Assembly (NCBI GenBank): GCA_964354225.1
Contig: CAYGZC010000197.1
Location: forward strand, 1-34,539
Reading direction: 5' to 3'
Source: CAYGZC01 sp964354225
GTDB taxonomy: Bacteria; Bacteroidota; Ignavibacteria; UBA10030; SZUA-254
DNA length: 34,539 nucleotides
The notes under the pieces were generated by a model that was not told where the DNA came from, searched no databases, and saw nothing but the letters and a program-made list of their open reading frames with translations. Position numbers and translations under genes: made by a program. Of this stretch, positions 17,304 through 26,679 are shown one piece after another. Within the stretch, counting starts at the first letter, position 1, and the number at the start of each line of letters is the position of its first letter.

Positions 17304-20300
17304 ATGCCTGTCATACTGAAGAAAAATTATCAGGAGTCGATTGACGATATCGATGCTGAAGTCCATCGGCGGCTGCGACAGAATGATACCAGTTCGTTTA
17401 TTTACATCGCACCAACCAAACGAAAAATCAGGGACTTACAGCGTGAATTTCTTAATTTAACACCACATAAAATCGCGTCGGCATTCTATCTTTTCACGTT
17501 GGAGACACTTGCCTTTCAACTTTATTCAATTCTTTGTCCACCGCGGCGTTTTATTTCTGGAACTATTCAGGCAGTATTAATGAACGAAGCGGTTCATTCA
17601 TCGGCAAGCTTACTCCGATATTTTCGTTTCCATGGGAGCTCTCAACGAATGCCGAAAGGAACGTTGCAAAGAATTATCGATGTCATTAACACGTTAAAGG
17701 AAAAAGGAATATATCGTTCAACGCTCCTCACAGAACTTGAGGGTGCTGAAAATTATGAGAAGCCGAAGCTTCAAGATATTCTTACTATTTACGACGCTTA
17801 TGAGAATCTTCTGGGTGATCAATTCGTTGATGGGAGCGGGCTGTTTAAGCATATCAATGAGGATTGGGATCCGTTACAATCTCCCTCATTAGTGAAATCT
17901 CATTTTAGAGAAGTCACTACAATTTTTGTTTCGGGCTTCGATGAATTTTCCGATCCGGAACTGACAGTGTTGTTCCATCTTTCCAATATTCAAGGAATTG
18001 GCATGCTTGTTTCATTTGATTATCATCTTGAGAATGATGAAGTGTTCGGGCATTTGAAGGAAAACTATCAAAAATTCAAGCAGATGGGATTTCAAAAAAT
18101 TACCACACCATCCAGCAGCGGAAAGACATTCTCTCAGCATATTACCGAGCATTTATTTAAATATGACGTTGATATACCAAAATTTTCGTGTAGAGAATCT
18201 GTAACCGTATTTGCCGCCGATGATCGTACGACAGAAGTTGAGATGATTGCGAAGATTATAAAAAGATTAGTAATAGATAATCCCAATCGTGATCTCAGCA
18301 AAATATGTGTATCAATGTATCAACCACAAATGTACACAAATCTTTTTCGGGAGGTATTCGAGCAATACGGTATTCCCGCCAATATCACCGACAGATATTA
18401 TCTCGATCAGTCTCCGATTGTCGTTTCAATTATTTCTCTCCTTGCCGTTAAGCAGCACAATTTTAGATTGCATGATATTATGCGTGCACTCTCAAGCCAA
18501 TACTTGCAGATCACTAATTCTCCGGAAATGATCAATGCAGCCAACTTGTACCAGGTTGCTGCGTTGTTGAAAATTTCTGTCGGTTACAATACATGGCTTA
18601 GCAAAATAGAGCAACACCTCATGAAGATTAGAGAAGGTTTGTTCGATGTTGAGGATGGTCTGGAAGGCGAACAGCTTGGCATTCAGGAACAGATGCTTAA
18701 AAAAGCATGCACTGATTTGATGATATTGAGCAATTTATTGCAGCCCTTTGAAGGTCGATTGACGCCAAAGCAATTCAAGAAAAAACTACTTTCACTTCTC
18801 GATGAATTGCAGATTGTGGATTGCATCCTAAAGGGGCGGGTCGTATTAGCCGATGACGAAAAATTAGAAAAAGATACAAGGGTATATCAAAAGTTTCTCG
18901 TTTTCCTTGATGAGTTTCTGGAGATTCTCGCTCTGGAAGGGAAAGAGGATATTCAAGAGAGTCTTTCATTCTATGTCGATCGTTTACGTGAAGCGATCTC
19001 GCAAGTGCGATATAATATTCGGGAAAGATATGGATATGGTGTTTCGGTAACATCGTTCGATGAAACTCGCGGTCTTCGCTTTGACGTGATGATCATTGCT
19101 GGATTGGTGGATGGAGAGTTTCCCCCGGCTTACCAGCCGGAAATATTTTTTAGTTCAGCGCGGCGCGCGCAAAAAGAACGCTATCATCTTCATGAACACA
19201 GATATCTTTTTTACCAGGCACTGACGAATTTTACAGAGCGTCTTTATATTATGTTTCCACAAAGCGACTCAGAGATAAAACTCGTTCCATCTTCATTTAT
19301 CGATGCGCTAATAAAAATTGCTGAGGTTGAAGATCACCGCGAAAGTATTCCATCAGAACTTTCCGAACCAATTTATTCGAAAGATGAATTATTCTACCGA
19401 CTTGGTCAAATAACCGGTTCTACAGAAGACTTGCCAGAACATGAGACTAAGCTTGAGATACCAGATCTTCAGGATGAAATAACTGAAGTTTTGGAATCCA
19501 TGCGTCGTGCAATCCGCGTTGAGAGCCATCGACTAAGAGGTATACCGATACCAGAGTATAATGGAAAAATTGGTGGACAACTGGGTGTAGAAGCGCAGAA
19601 TGTTTTCCAGAGATTTCGTGAACGTGTTTACTCGGTCACTCAATTAGAATCGTATGGACGCTGTCCGTTTCAGTTCTTCGCCGATAAGGTTCTTCGTCTT
19701 AATATTATAGAAGAAGTTGAAGAAGGGATATCACCTATTGAGCGGGGAGGAATACTTCATGAAATTTTATTTGAGTTTTATGTAAATCGTCGGAACAAAA
19801 AATTGTCACCGCTTTCACAGATTGATGAACGACAGTTTCAAGAAGCTATCGACGATTTAATCACGTTGGCGAACCGAAAACTGAACGAGCTAAATATTTC
19901 GGAAATCTTTTGGGATATTGACAAAGAAACCATTCTTGGCTCACCGAACCGTAAAGGTGTGCTTCGAGAATTTTTAGAGTTAGAACGCCAAAATACACTT
20001 GAGGTGCATCCTAAATTTTTCGAGGTTGCGTTTGGATCAGGAGTCGGCACGCGCAAGAATGCTGATCCAAACTTATCATCGCACGAACCGGTTACTGCAG
20101 GAAAAGTCCGTTTGAGGGGAAAAGTTGATCGTATTGATATTGGGGAGGACACTTTCCGAATCGTCGATTATAAAACCGGAACCAAAATTCCAAAACGGGA
20201 GGAAATTGAAAATGGAATGAGCCTTCAACTTCCGATTTATCTTTATGCGGTTGAACATATTCTTGCAAAACATCTTGGCGGCGATGTTCGTGGTGTTGCC

Positions 20301-20621
20301 GGAATTTATTATACGCTGACTTCTCCAGTAAAAGAAAATCTTGGTATCGGAAGTGCAGTCCATCGTGATAAAGCGTTCAAAGTATCGAGAAAATCAAAAC
20401 AACTTCTTGATAGCGACGAAGAATTACACGGCATTATTGATGTGGCAATCCGATATGTCAATGAATATGTTGATAGTATTTCAAATGGTGTTTTTCCTGT
20501 TGAGCCGAAAGATCCGGAGAAAGTATGTGCATACTGCGATTTTATTACTATTTGTAGATTTCAAAATCGGGTGCGTGTACAATCGGATGCGGGATTAAAT
20601 AATCAGGAAGATAACAAATAG
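17304..20621 (+). CDS. AddB-like PD-(D/E)XK nuclease with Fe-S cysteine set
   Basis: The 1105-residue protein resembles the AddB subunit of AddAB helicase-nuclease (RecBCD-type double-strand-break processing). A degenerate superfamily I helicase body occupies about residues 1-760 (GYGVSVTSFDETRGLRFDVM, IIAGLVDGEFPPAY). The C-terminal nuclease domain has HEILFEFY near 818 and FRIVDYKTGTKI near 952 (catalytic Asp and Lys). Cys787 in GRCPFQFF and Cys1075, Cys1078, Cys1084 (CAYCDFITIC) match the AddB iron-sulfur cluster. The N-terminus reads FIYIAPTKRKIRDLQREF where AddB usually has a Walker A loop, so ATP binding looks lost. No addA gene is in the window. It could be a stand-alone RecB-like nuclease instead. 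Confidence 0.85.
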   Translation: MPVILKKNYQESIDDIDAEVHRRLRQNDTSSFIYIAPTKRKIRDLQREFLNLTPHKIASAFYLFTLETLAFQLYSILCPPRRFISGTIQAVLMNEAVHSSASLLRYFRFHGSSQRMPKGTLQRIIDVINTLKEKGIYRSTLLTELEGAENYEKPKLQDILTIYDAYENLLGDQFVDGSGLFKHINEDWDPLQSPSLVKSHFREVTTIFVSGFDEFSDPELTVLFHLSNIQGIGMLVSFDYHLENDEVFGHLKENYQKFKQMGFQKITTPSSSGKTFSQHITEHLFKYDVDIPKFSCRESVTVFAADDRTTEVEMIAKIIKRLVIDNPNRDLSKICVSMYQPQMYTNLFREVFEQYGIPANITDRYYLDQSPIVVSIISLLAVKQHNFRLHDIMRALSSQYLQITNSPEMINAANLYQVAALLKISVGYNTWLSKIEQHLMKIREGLFDVEDGLEGEQLGIQEQMLKKACTDLMILSNLLQPFEGRLTPKQFKKKLLSLLDELQIVDCILKGRVVLADDEKLEKDTRVYQKFLVFLDEFLEILALEGKEDIQESLSFYVDRLREAISQVRYNIRERYGYGVSVTSFDETRGLRFDVMIIAGLVDGEFPPAYQPEIFFSSARRAQKERYHLHEHRYLFYQALTNFTERLYIMFPQSDSEIKLVPSSFIDALIKIAEVEDHRESIPSELSEPIYSKDELFYRLGQITGSTEDLPEHETKLEIPDLQDEITEVLESMRRAIRVESHRLRGIPIPEYNGKIGGQLGVEAQNVFQRFRERVYSVTQLESYGRCPFQFFADKVLRLNIIEEVEEGISPIERGGILHEILFEFYVNRRNKKLSPLSQIDERQFQEAIDDLITLANRKLNELNISEIFWDIDKETILGSPNRKGVLREFLELERQNTLEVHPKFFEVAFGSGVGTRKNADPNLSSHEPVTAGKVRLRGKVDRIDIGEDTFRIVDYKTGTKIPKREEIENGMSLQLPIYLYAVEHILAKHLGGDVRGVAGIYYTLTSPVKENLGIGSAVHRDKAFKVSRKSKQLLDSDEELHGIIDVAIRYVNEYVDSISNGVFPVEPKDPEKVCAYCDFITICRFQNRVRVQSDAGLNNQEDNK

Positions 20622-20695
20622 AGTTGATAAGAATGTATCAATTGAATTTTGTATATTTAGCGGAATAAAAATTTAATCATTCAACTTTTCATTAG

Positions 20696-21787
20696 ATGGC
20701 AATAACACTTAAACGAATTGGTATACTTACCGGTGGTGGCGACTGTCCGGGATTGAATGCGGTCATCCGCAGTATTGCGAAACCTGCCATTTCCTATTTT
20801 GATGCTAAGGTAATAGGCATCCTCGATGGATTCGAAGGTTTCGTTGAAGGACGCACGAGAGAATTGACCCGGCTTGATGTAACCGGTATTGTAAATGTTG
20901 GCGGAACTATTCTCGGTACATCAAATAAGGGTGATCCTTTTCAGTTTCCGCGTGAGGGTGCATCGGGAATAACAATTACCGATTGTTCCGATTTGGTTGT
21001 TAATAATTATCGGCAATGGGGACTCGACGCGCTCATCGCTATCGGCGGAGACGGGACGATGAACATCGCTTACAAACTTACAAAAATGGGTTTGAATATT
21101 ATCGGTGTCCCCAAAACAATCGATAACGATCTTGAAGCAACTGATATTACATTTGGTCATGACTCTGCGCTTCAGGTTGCAACCGAAGCGATAGATCGAC
21201 TGCAAACAACCGCCTCAGCGCATCACCGAGTTATTGTAATCGAAGTGATGGGTAGATATGCCGGATGGATTGCTTTGGGTGCAGGTGTTGCGGGTGGTGC
21301 CGATGTCATTTTGATTCCGGAAATTCCTTTTAAATGGAATACGATTTTTAATTTTGTTTGGAAGCGAAGTAAAGGCGCCCGATATAGTATCATCTGTGTT
21401 GCAGAAGGAGCAAAACCCGAGAACGGCAAGCTTGTTATAAAAGAGACAGATTCAAAAAGAACCGATCCGTTTCGGCTGGGTGGAATAGGCGAGCTGGTTG
21501 CAGCACGAATACACGAAGAAACAAAACTTGAAACACGCGTAACAGTTCTTGGACATGTCCAGCGCGGCGGAAGTCCATCCGCTTTTGATCGTATACTCGG
21601 TACAAAGTTTGGCGCAATGGCGCTGCAAGCTGCGTCACGCGGAGAGTTTGGAACAATGGTTAGTCTTCAGGGTCGAGATGTCGTTACAGTGAAGCTTGAA
21701 GACGCAATCAAGCGGCAGCGGCTTGTTCCTCGCGATTCACAACTTGTAACTGCGGCACGTGCAGTGGGTGTATGTTTTGGAGATTGA
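20696..21787 (+). CDS. pfkA: 6-phosphofructokinase
   Basis: The 363-residue protein has the PFK landmarks: GILTGGGDCPGLNAVIRS at the N-terminus, IGGDGTMN (residues 116-123), GVPKTIDNDLEATDITFGHD with catalytic Asp143, EVMGRYAGWIALGAGVAGGA, IPEIPF and LGHVQRGGSPSAFDR. It phosphorylates fructose-6-phosphate in glycolysis. Gly120 (equivalent to E. coli Gly104) predicts ATP use, whereas Lys140 (equivalent to position 124) is the residue of PPi-type enzymes, so the phosphoryl donor is uncertain. It stands 74 bp after the AddB-like gene, with a TATATTTA stretch at 20652-20659 that could be a promoter -10 element. Confidence 0.95.
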   Translation: MAITLKRIGILTGGGDCPGLNAVIRSIAKPAISYFDAKVIGILDGFEGFVEGRTRELTRLDVTGIVNVGGTILGTSNKGDPFQFPREGASGITITDCSDLVVNNYRQWGLDALIAIGGDGTMNIAYKLTKMGLNIIGVPKTIDNDLEATDITFGHDSALQVATEAIDRLQTTASAHHRVIVIEVMGRYAGWIALGAGVAGGADVILIPEIPFKWNTIFNFVWKRSKGARYSIICVAEGAKPENGKLVIKETDSKRTDPFRLGGIGELVAARIHEETKLETRVTVLGHVQRGGSPSAFDRILGTKFGAMALQAASRGEFGTMVSLQGRDVVTVKLEDAIKRQRLVPRDSQLVTAARAVGVCFGD

Positions 21788-21855
21788 GTAAATAATCGAT
21801 CGATTCATTGAACCATTATATCATTTCAACAATGAATCAAGGAGACGATGGAAAA

Positions 21856-22464
21856 ATGATAAAATCGCATCGGATACAAAGCAATAATATCATTAATCCC
21901 GAGTTCTTGATCTCTGCTTATGCCTCCGGTTACTTTCCCATGGCTGAATCTCGCCAGGGAGAGATTCGTTGGTATTCTCCCGATCCTCGAGCCATTATCC
22001 CTTTGGATAAACTAAAAATATCCCGCAGTTTGCGTCAGATTATAAAGAAACATATTTTTGATGTTCGTTTAAACACGGCATTCGAGCCGGTAATGCGTTG
22101 CTGCGCTAAACGCAAAGATACATGGATCTCAGAAGAAATTGTGCAAAGCTATCTTCGACTTCATCAGCTTGGCTACGCTCATTCCGTTGAGAGTTGGAAG
22201 GATGATGCTCTCGTTGGTGGATTGTATGGTGTGGCGCTCGGTGCCGTTTTTTTTGGTGAATCTATGTTTAGCGAGGTACGCGACGCTTCCAAGGTTGCAC
22301 TAGTGCATCTTGTTAATAGATTGAATACTAAGAAATTTGAGCTTCTCGATACCCAATTTATTACTCCCCACCTCTCTCGACTTGGTGCAGCTGAGATTCC
22401 AAGGGAAACCTATCTTAACTTACTTAATAAAGCAGTTCGGAAAAAGCGCTCGTTCTTAGATTGA
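21856..22464 (+). CDS. aat: Leucyl/phenylalanyl-tRNA--protein transferase
   Basis: The 202-residue protein has the Aat signatures SAYASGYFPMAE, IRWYSPDPRAIIPLDKLKIS, CAKRKDTWISEEIV, LGYAHSVESWKDDALVGGLY, GVALGAVFFGESMFS and FELLDTQFITPHLSRLGAAE. It transfers Leu or Phe from tRNA to N-terminal Arg/Lys of proteins, creating N-degrons for ClpS/ClpAP. The frame is open from a TTG at 21808, but the ATG at 21856 with AAGGAGACG about 9 nt upstream is the better start and gives the usual N-terminus. It follows pfkA by 68 bp. Confidence 0.93.
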   Translation: MIKSHRIQSNNIINPEFLISAYASGYFPMAESRQGEIRWYSPDPRAIIPLDKLKISRSLRQIIKKHIFDVRLNTAFEPVMRCCAKRKDTWISEEIVQSYLRLHQLGYAHSVESWKDDALVGGLYGVALGAVFFGESMFSEVRDASKVALVHLVNRLNTKKFELLDTQFITPHLSRLGAAEIPRETYLNLLNKAVRKKRSFLD

Positions 22465-22545
22465 ATTCTATCGGAATTGTTTCTATATTCAAACGTGGAA
22501 AAGAATAACACAATAACCTTGTCTAAAATTATCAGAGAAATTGAT

Positions 22546-22575
22546 TGTAGGGATGTTCAATTGAACATCCCTACA
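22546..22575. repeat. Perfect 28-bp GTAG...CTAC palindrome (single REP-like)
   Basis: The arms GTAGGGATGTTCAA (22547-22560) and TTGAACATCCCTAC (22561-22574) are exact complements with no loop, and one extra T:A pair flanks them. GTAG/CTAC ends match the heads of the REP elements at 26.9-31.5 kb, with a different stem. Its right end touches an ATG (22575) that is probably not the real start of the kinase gene. Confidence 0.9.
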
Positions 22576-22586
22576 TGGGAAATTTT

Positions 22587-25133
22587 ATGATAGGACAGAC
22601 AATTTCTCATTATCGGATCTTAGAAAAACTTGGGGAGGGTGGCATGGGTGTCGTCTACAAAGCCGAAGACACCAAACTCGAACGAGACGTTGCTTTAAAA
22701 TTTTTACCTTTAGAGCTAACCAAAAATCGAGATGCAAGGGAAAGATTTATTCACGAAGCGAAAGCTGCATCTGCATTAGATCATTCAAACATCTGCACAA
22801 TATACGAGGTTGATGAAACAGAGAATGGTCAACTCTACATTGCAATGGCTTGTTATGATGGAGAGACACTCAAGGATAAAATCGAACGCTCGCCGTTGAA
22901 GGTGGACAACGCCATCAATATTACCGCTCAAATTGCTCATGGATTGTCAAAGGCACATGAAAAGAATATAGTCCATCGCGATATCAAACCAGCCAATATT
23001 CTCATAACAACCGATGGAACTGTTAAGATTCTGGATTTTGGGCTGGCAAAGTTGAGAGGTTTAACGAAACTTACTAAGACTGGCTCAACTGTTGGTACCG
23101 CACCCTATATGTCCCCCGAGCAAGCAAGAGGTGAGACAGTTGATCATCGTACAGATATATGGTCACTTGGGGTAGTTCTGTATGAGATGATCGCGGGTAA
23201 ATTACCGTTCAAGGGTGACTATGAACAGGCATTGATCTATTCCATCCTTAATGCGGAGCCGGAGCCGATCAAAGAATTGGACGCGACTGAATATTCTGGT
23301 GTGGGTTCGATCATCGAACGATGTTTAAGCAAAGATCCTGCGGGCCGGTACCAATCCTCGGCTGAACTGATTGATGATTTGCGGAACGTCAAGGAATTGG
23401 TGTACAAGCCAAAGCACAGGCATCTTAAAAACAGGAAATTCATCCGGCGCGCTACTTCAATAATTGCGCTCTCGATCATTCTTGCTGTTATTTTGATTTT
23501 CTTCAATAAATCACTTAGAAAAGAACCATTAAAACAGACACAAACGACTCACCGTCAGATTACTTTTACTGGGAAAGTTAGTTTCCCCGTTATTTCTCCG
23601 GATGGAAAATTTGTTGCCTATGTTAGTGATGTATTCCCAGGAGAAAAAAAAGTATTTGTCCAGGACCTAACTGGCGGGCAATCCCTTGAAGTATTCAAAC
23701 AAAAGTCCATTCTTGACTTGCGATGGTCTCCAGATGGTTCTGAAATATTGATTTCTGCTCGTGATGATTCTATTATGGGCTCATATATCGTACCTCGACT
23801 CGGTGGGATTTTTCGAAGGGTAAAATTCTTTGCTTATGAATCTTGGTCTCCGGACGGATCTCGTTTCGCCGGAGGTTTCGAGCCATGGAAAAAGATATGG
23901 TTCATGAATAAGTCAACCGGTGATACGACTTCAATTCCGCTGCACGGGTCTTTTATATGGTTAAAAGATATAGACTGGTCACCGGCTGGGAACGTTCTAC
24001 TTTTTTATACAAAAGGTAAGAAAGAAAATACAATTTGGACTATAAGAATTAATGGGACAGACCAACAGAAGATTGTAGAGGATAGTATAAATATATATTC
24101 TCCCCGTTGGTCTTCAAAAGGGGATGCAGTCTATTATTTGCGTTCATCGGGCCAAACAAAGGATTTTATGAAAATAAAAGTGGATACTCGGACTGGTAAG
24201 GCGGCAGGACCTACAATTGCAATTCAAGCCGGCTTACAGGCAGGAGATAATATTTCGCTTTCGAAAGATGATAAGCGATGGTTATACACACGGGTACAAT
24301 TGAACTCCAACCTCTGGTTGGCAACTGTTAAGAGTAAAGGAGACATAAAAGATATTACAACAAAACAGCTCACTCGAGGTACCTCGTCAATATCTAGGCC
24401 AAGTATTTCGCCTGATGGAAAAAAGGTTGTCTTCGTTAAAGATGGAAACCTTTTCGTAATCCCAATTGAAGGTGGTGAAATGAAGCAAATCACCTTCTTA
24501 AATTCTGATGCGAGTAGCCCGGTCTGGTCTCCTGATGGAAAAGAGATTGCATTTGGCTCCCTTAAGAACGGTATTCGAAAAGTCTGGATGGTGAGTGCTG
24601 ATGGTGGAACAACTCGTCCTTTTGAGAAAAGTGAATTAACTACTGACCTCACCTGGTCTCCTGGCTCTGAGATTCTATATCAGAGACCAGGCAATCAGAA
24701 TCTCTACTTTCTCAATCCAAAGACAGAAGAAGAACGCCCCTTAGTCAAGAACGATTCTGTTGGATATATATTCCGTCCGAAGTATTCACCAGATGGAAAG
24801 AAAGTTGCGCTGTATTGGAATCGCATACAACGCGGACTTTGGGTCATATCACTACAGAATTCTGCTCAAGTTTTATTGTGTCCTGGATACATTAAGCCGA
24901 TAGTGTGGTCATCGGACGGGACATCGGTTTATGCCTATCACAATTATAAACCTTCAGAGATTATAATGATACCTGTGGGCGGCGGTAAAACGAAAACGTT
25001 CCTAAATCTGCCCATTGAATATGCGGGTTTTACCTTTGATATGTATCCCGATGGAAAGAAGATAGTTTGCGCAGTGGGCGAATCCCAATCGGATGCCTGG
25101 CTTATGGAGAACTTTGATCCAGATGTTGAGTGA
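22587..25133 (+). CDS. Membrane Ser/Thr protein kinase with C-terminal TolB/PD40 propeller
   Basis: The 848-residue protein begins MIGQTISHYRILEKLGEGGM, the usual start of bacterial Hanks-type kinases in this group; I prefer it over the ATG 12 bp upstream that overlaps a palindrome. The kinase domain spans about residues 9-270 with the P-loop GEGGMGVVYK (16-25), Lys38 in VALK, HRDIKPAN (Asp132) and DFGLAKL (Asp150), all catalytic residues intact. A single membrane helix follows (about 288-308, IIALSIILAVILIFF). The outer part has about ten PD40/TolB-like blades such as SPDGKFVAYVSD, SPDGKKVVFV, SPDGKEIAFGS and YPDGKKIVCAV. It likely senses an extracytoplasmic signal. Its target is unknown. 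Confidence 0.93.
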   Translation: MIGQTISHYRILEKLGEGGMGVVYKAEDTKLERDVALKFLPLELTKNRDARERFIHEAKAASALDHSNICTIYEVDETENGQLYIAMACYDGETLKDKIERSPLKVDNAINITAQIAHGLSKAHEKNIVHRDIKPANILITTDGTVKILDFGLAKLRGLTKLTKTGSTVGTAPYMSPEQARGETVDHRTDIWSLGVVLYEMIAGKLPFKGDYEQALIYSILNAEPEPIKELDATEYSGVGSIIERCLSKDPAGRYQSSAELIDDLRNVKELVYKPKHRHLKNRKFIRRATSIIALSIILAVILIFFNKSLRKEPLKQTQTTHRQITFTGKVSFPVISPDGKFVAYVSDVFPGEKKVFVQDLTGGQSLEVFKQKSILDLRWSPDGSEILISARDDSIMGSYIVPRLGGIFRRVKFFAYESWSPDGSRFAGGFEPWKKIWFMNKSTGDTTSIPLHGSFIWLKDIDWSPAGNVLLFYTKGKKENTIWTIRINGTDQQKIVEDSINIYSPRWSSKGDAVYYLRSSGQTKDFMKIKVDTRTGKAAGPTIAIQAGLQAGDNISLSKDDKRWLYTRVQLNSNLWLATVKSKGDIKDITTKQLTRGTSSISRPSISPDGKKVVFVKDGNLFVIPIEGGEMKQITFLNSDASSPVWSPDGKEIAFGSLKNGIRKVWMVSADGGTTRPFEKSELTTDLTWSPGSEILYQRPGNQNLYFLNPKTEEERPLVKNDSVGYIFRPKYSPDGKKVALYWNRIQRGLWVISLQNSAQVLLCPGYIKPIVWSSDGTSVYAYHNYKPSEIIMIPVGGGKTKTFLNLPIEYAGFTFDMYPDGKKIVCAVGESQSDAWLMENFDPDVE

Positions 25134-25137
25134 GTTT

Positions 25138-25209
25138 ATGATAGGTAAAATCATATCACACTATAAAATAATTGAGAAACTTGGCGAGGGTGAAATGGAT
25201 TTACAATAA
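25138..25209 (+). pseudogene. 23-codon remnant of a second Ser/Thr kinase gene
   Basis: Four bases after the kinase stop codon a frame opens MIGKIISHYKIIEKLGEG and stops after EMDLQ. It matches the first 18 residues of the upstream kinase (MIGQTISHYRILEKLGEG) at 14 of 18 positions, and then breaks off exactly in the P-loop (GEGEM instead of GEGGMG). The rest of a kinase gene is absent. The best reading is the scar of a deleted tandem kinase copy. The nucleotide sequences differ more than the proteins, so it is not a very recent duplication. Confidence 0.75.
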
Positions 25210-25245
25210 TTAAAAATTCGAATAAAGAATTAACAAAGGCAGTAA

Positions 25246-25692
25246 ATGATTAAAAAAATAATCAATTTATCGTTCTTATTGGCATGTATAATCTCAACAG
25301 CTTGTTCGCAACAATCATCTAACTGGCAGAAAGAAATCCATTCTGTTTTAATGCAACAACAAGAGGCATGGAACCGCGGCGACATTGAAGGTTATATGCG
25401 GGGATACTGGAAATCGGATAGTTTGCTTTTCACAAGCGGCGGAAACATTCAACGTGGGTGGAAGGCAACGTATGAAAAATATAAGAAGAGCTACGATACA
25501 AAAGCTAAGATGGGAAAACTGGATTTCTCAAAACTCGAAATTAACTTATTGTCGGAAGAATCTGCATGGATATTTGGATGTTGGGAGTTGAAACGCGAGA
25601 AGGATAATCCCAAAGGAGTTTTTACACTCGTGTTAAGAAAATTTAAAGACGGCTGGAAAATCATACACGATCATACATCAAGTCAAAAATAA
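25246..25692 (+). CDS. DUF4440/SnoaL-like lipoprotein
   Basis: The 148-residue protein starts with a lipoprotein signal (NLSFLLACIISTACSQQ, lipobox ISTAC, Cys20). The mature part is an NTF2/SnoaL-like cone domain of the DUF4440 type: SVLMQQQEAWNRGDIEGYMR, YWKSDSLLFTSGGNIQRGWK, and KFKDGWKIIHDHTS at the end. Such domains bind small hydrophobic ligands or act as accessory domains; no catalytic residue set is evident. It lies between the kinase remnant and purC. Confidence 0.85.
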   Translation: MIKKIINLSFLLACIISTACSQQSSNWQKEIHSVLMQQQEAWNRGDIEGYMRGYWKSDSLLFTSGGNIQRGWKATYEKYKKSYDTKAKMGKLDFSKLEINLLSEESAWIFGCWELKREKDNPKGVFTLVLRKFKDGWKIIHDHTSSQK

Positions 25693-25754
25693 AAAGTCAA
25701 AAATAAAACTTGAAACATTAATCCTGAATCATCAATCTTATCTTTTAGATCACC

Positions 25755-26648
25755 ATGAATGCAGCAACAATTTATCAAACTAATTTTCCCACTCTTAAAT
25801 TTCTAAAGCGCGGGAAAGTCCGCGACATTTACGATTTAGGCGAGCACTTACTCATCGTTGCAACTGATCGGCTTTCTGCATTCGATGTCGTCATGCCACA
25901 GCCGATTCCTTTCAAAGGTAAAGTGCTTACTCAGATATCCAATTACTGGTTTGAGATAATAAAAGACATCATCCCCAATCATATTGTCGCCTCTGATGTG
26001 GACAAATTTCCCAAAGAATGTCAGCCATACAAAGAACAACTTCGAGGCAGAAGTACTGTTGTTAAGAAAGCCAAACCATTGGCGGTTGAGTGCATCGTTC
26101 GCGGATACATTTCCGGCTCAGGATGGAATGAATACAAAAAAATAAAATCTGTATGTGGTATCAAATTACCGGATGGATTAGTTGAATCTTCAAAACTTCC
26201 TGAACCGATTTTTACACCATCAACGAAAGCGGAAGTCGGGCACGATGAAAATATTTCTTTCGAGAAAGCCGCCACTATTATCGGGAAAGAAGTTGCAGAA
26301 AAAGTTAAAAGTTACACGATTGAAATTTATAAAAGTGCCGCGCACATGGCAGAGACAAAAGGGATAATCATCGCCGATACGAAGATGGAGTTTGGCTTCT
26401 TCGACGATAAATTGATTTTGATTGATGAATTGCTAACGCCGGATTCATCACGCTTCTGGTCAACGGCGAGATATAAGCCCGGAACTGGGCAGGATAGCTT
26501 TGATAAACAATATGTCCGCGATTATCTTCTCTCGATCAATTTCAACAAACAGCCGCCCGGACCGATAATGCCGGATTCTGTTATCCAAAAAACATCCGAG
26601 TTGTATCTCGAAGCGTTGAAGAAATTAACGGGGAAAGAAGTGGAATGA
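25755..26648 (+). CDS. purC: Phosphoribosylaminoimidazole-succinocarboxamide synthase
   Basis: The 297-residue protein is SAICAR synthase of purine biosynthesis (CAIR + Asp + ATP to SAICAR). Motifs visible in order are KRGKVRDIYDLGEHLLIVAT, DRLSAFDVVMPQPIPFKGKV, AVECIVRGYISGSGWNEYKK, FTPSTKAEVGHDENI, IIADTKMEFGF and LIDELLTPDSSRFW. The length is that of the longer, yeast-like form (about 300) rather than the short E. coli-like form (about 240). It is followed closely by the YggU-family gene. Confidence 0.97.
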   Translation: MNAATIYQTNFPTLKFLKRGKVRDIYDLGEHLLIVATDRLSAFDVVMPQPIPFKGKVLTQISNYWFEIIKDIIPNHIVASDVDKFPKECQPYKEQLRGRSTVVKKAKPLAVECIVRGYISGSGWNEYKKIKSVCGIKLPDGLVESSKLPEPIFTPSTKAEVGHDENISFEKAATIIGKEVAEKVKSYTIEIYKSAAHMAETKGIIIADTKMEFGFFDDKLILIDELLTPDSSRFWSTARYKPGTGQDSFDKQYVRDYLLSINFNKQPPGPIMPDSVIQKTSELYLEALKKLTGKEVE

Positions 26649-26679
26649 GTATGTTAGGAAGTTGCGAATTTTAGAAGTT

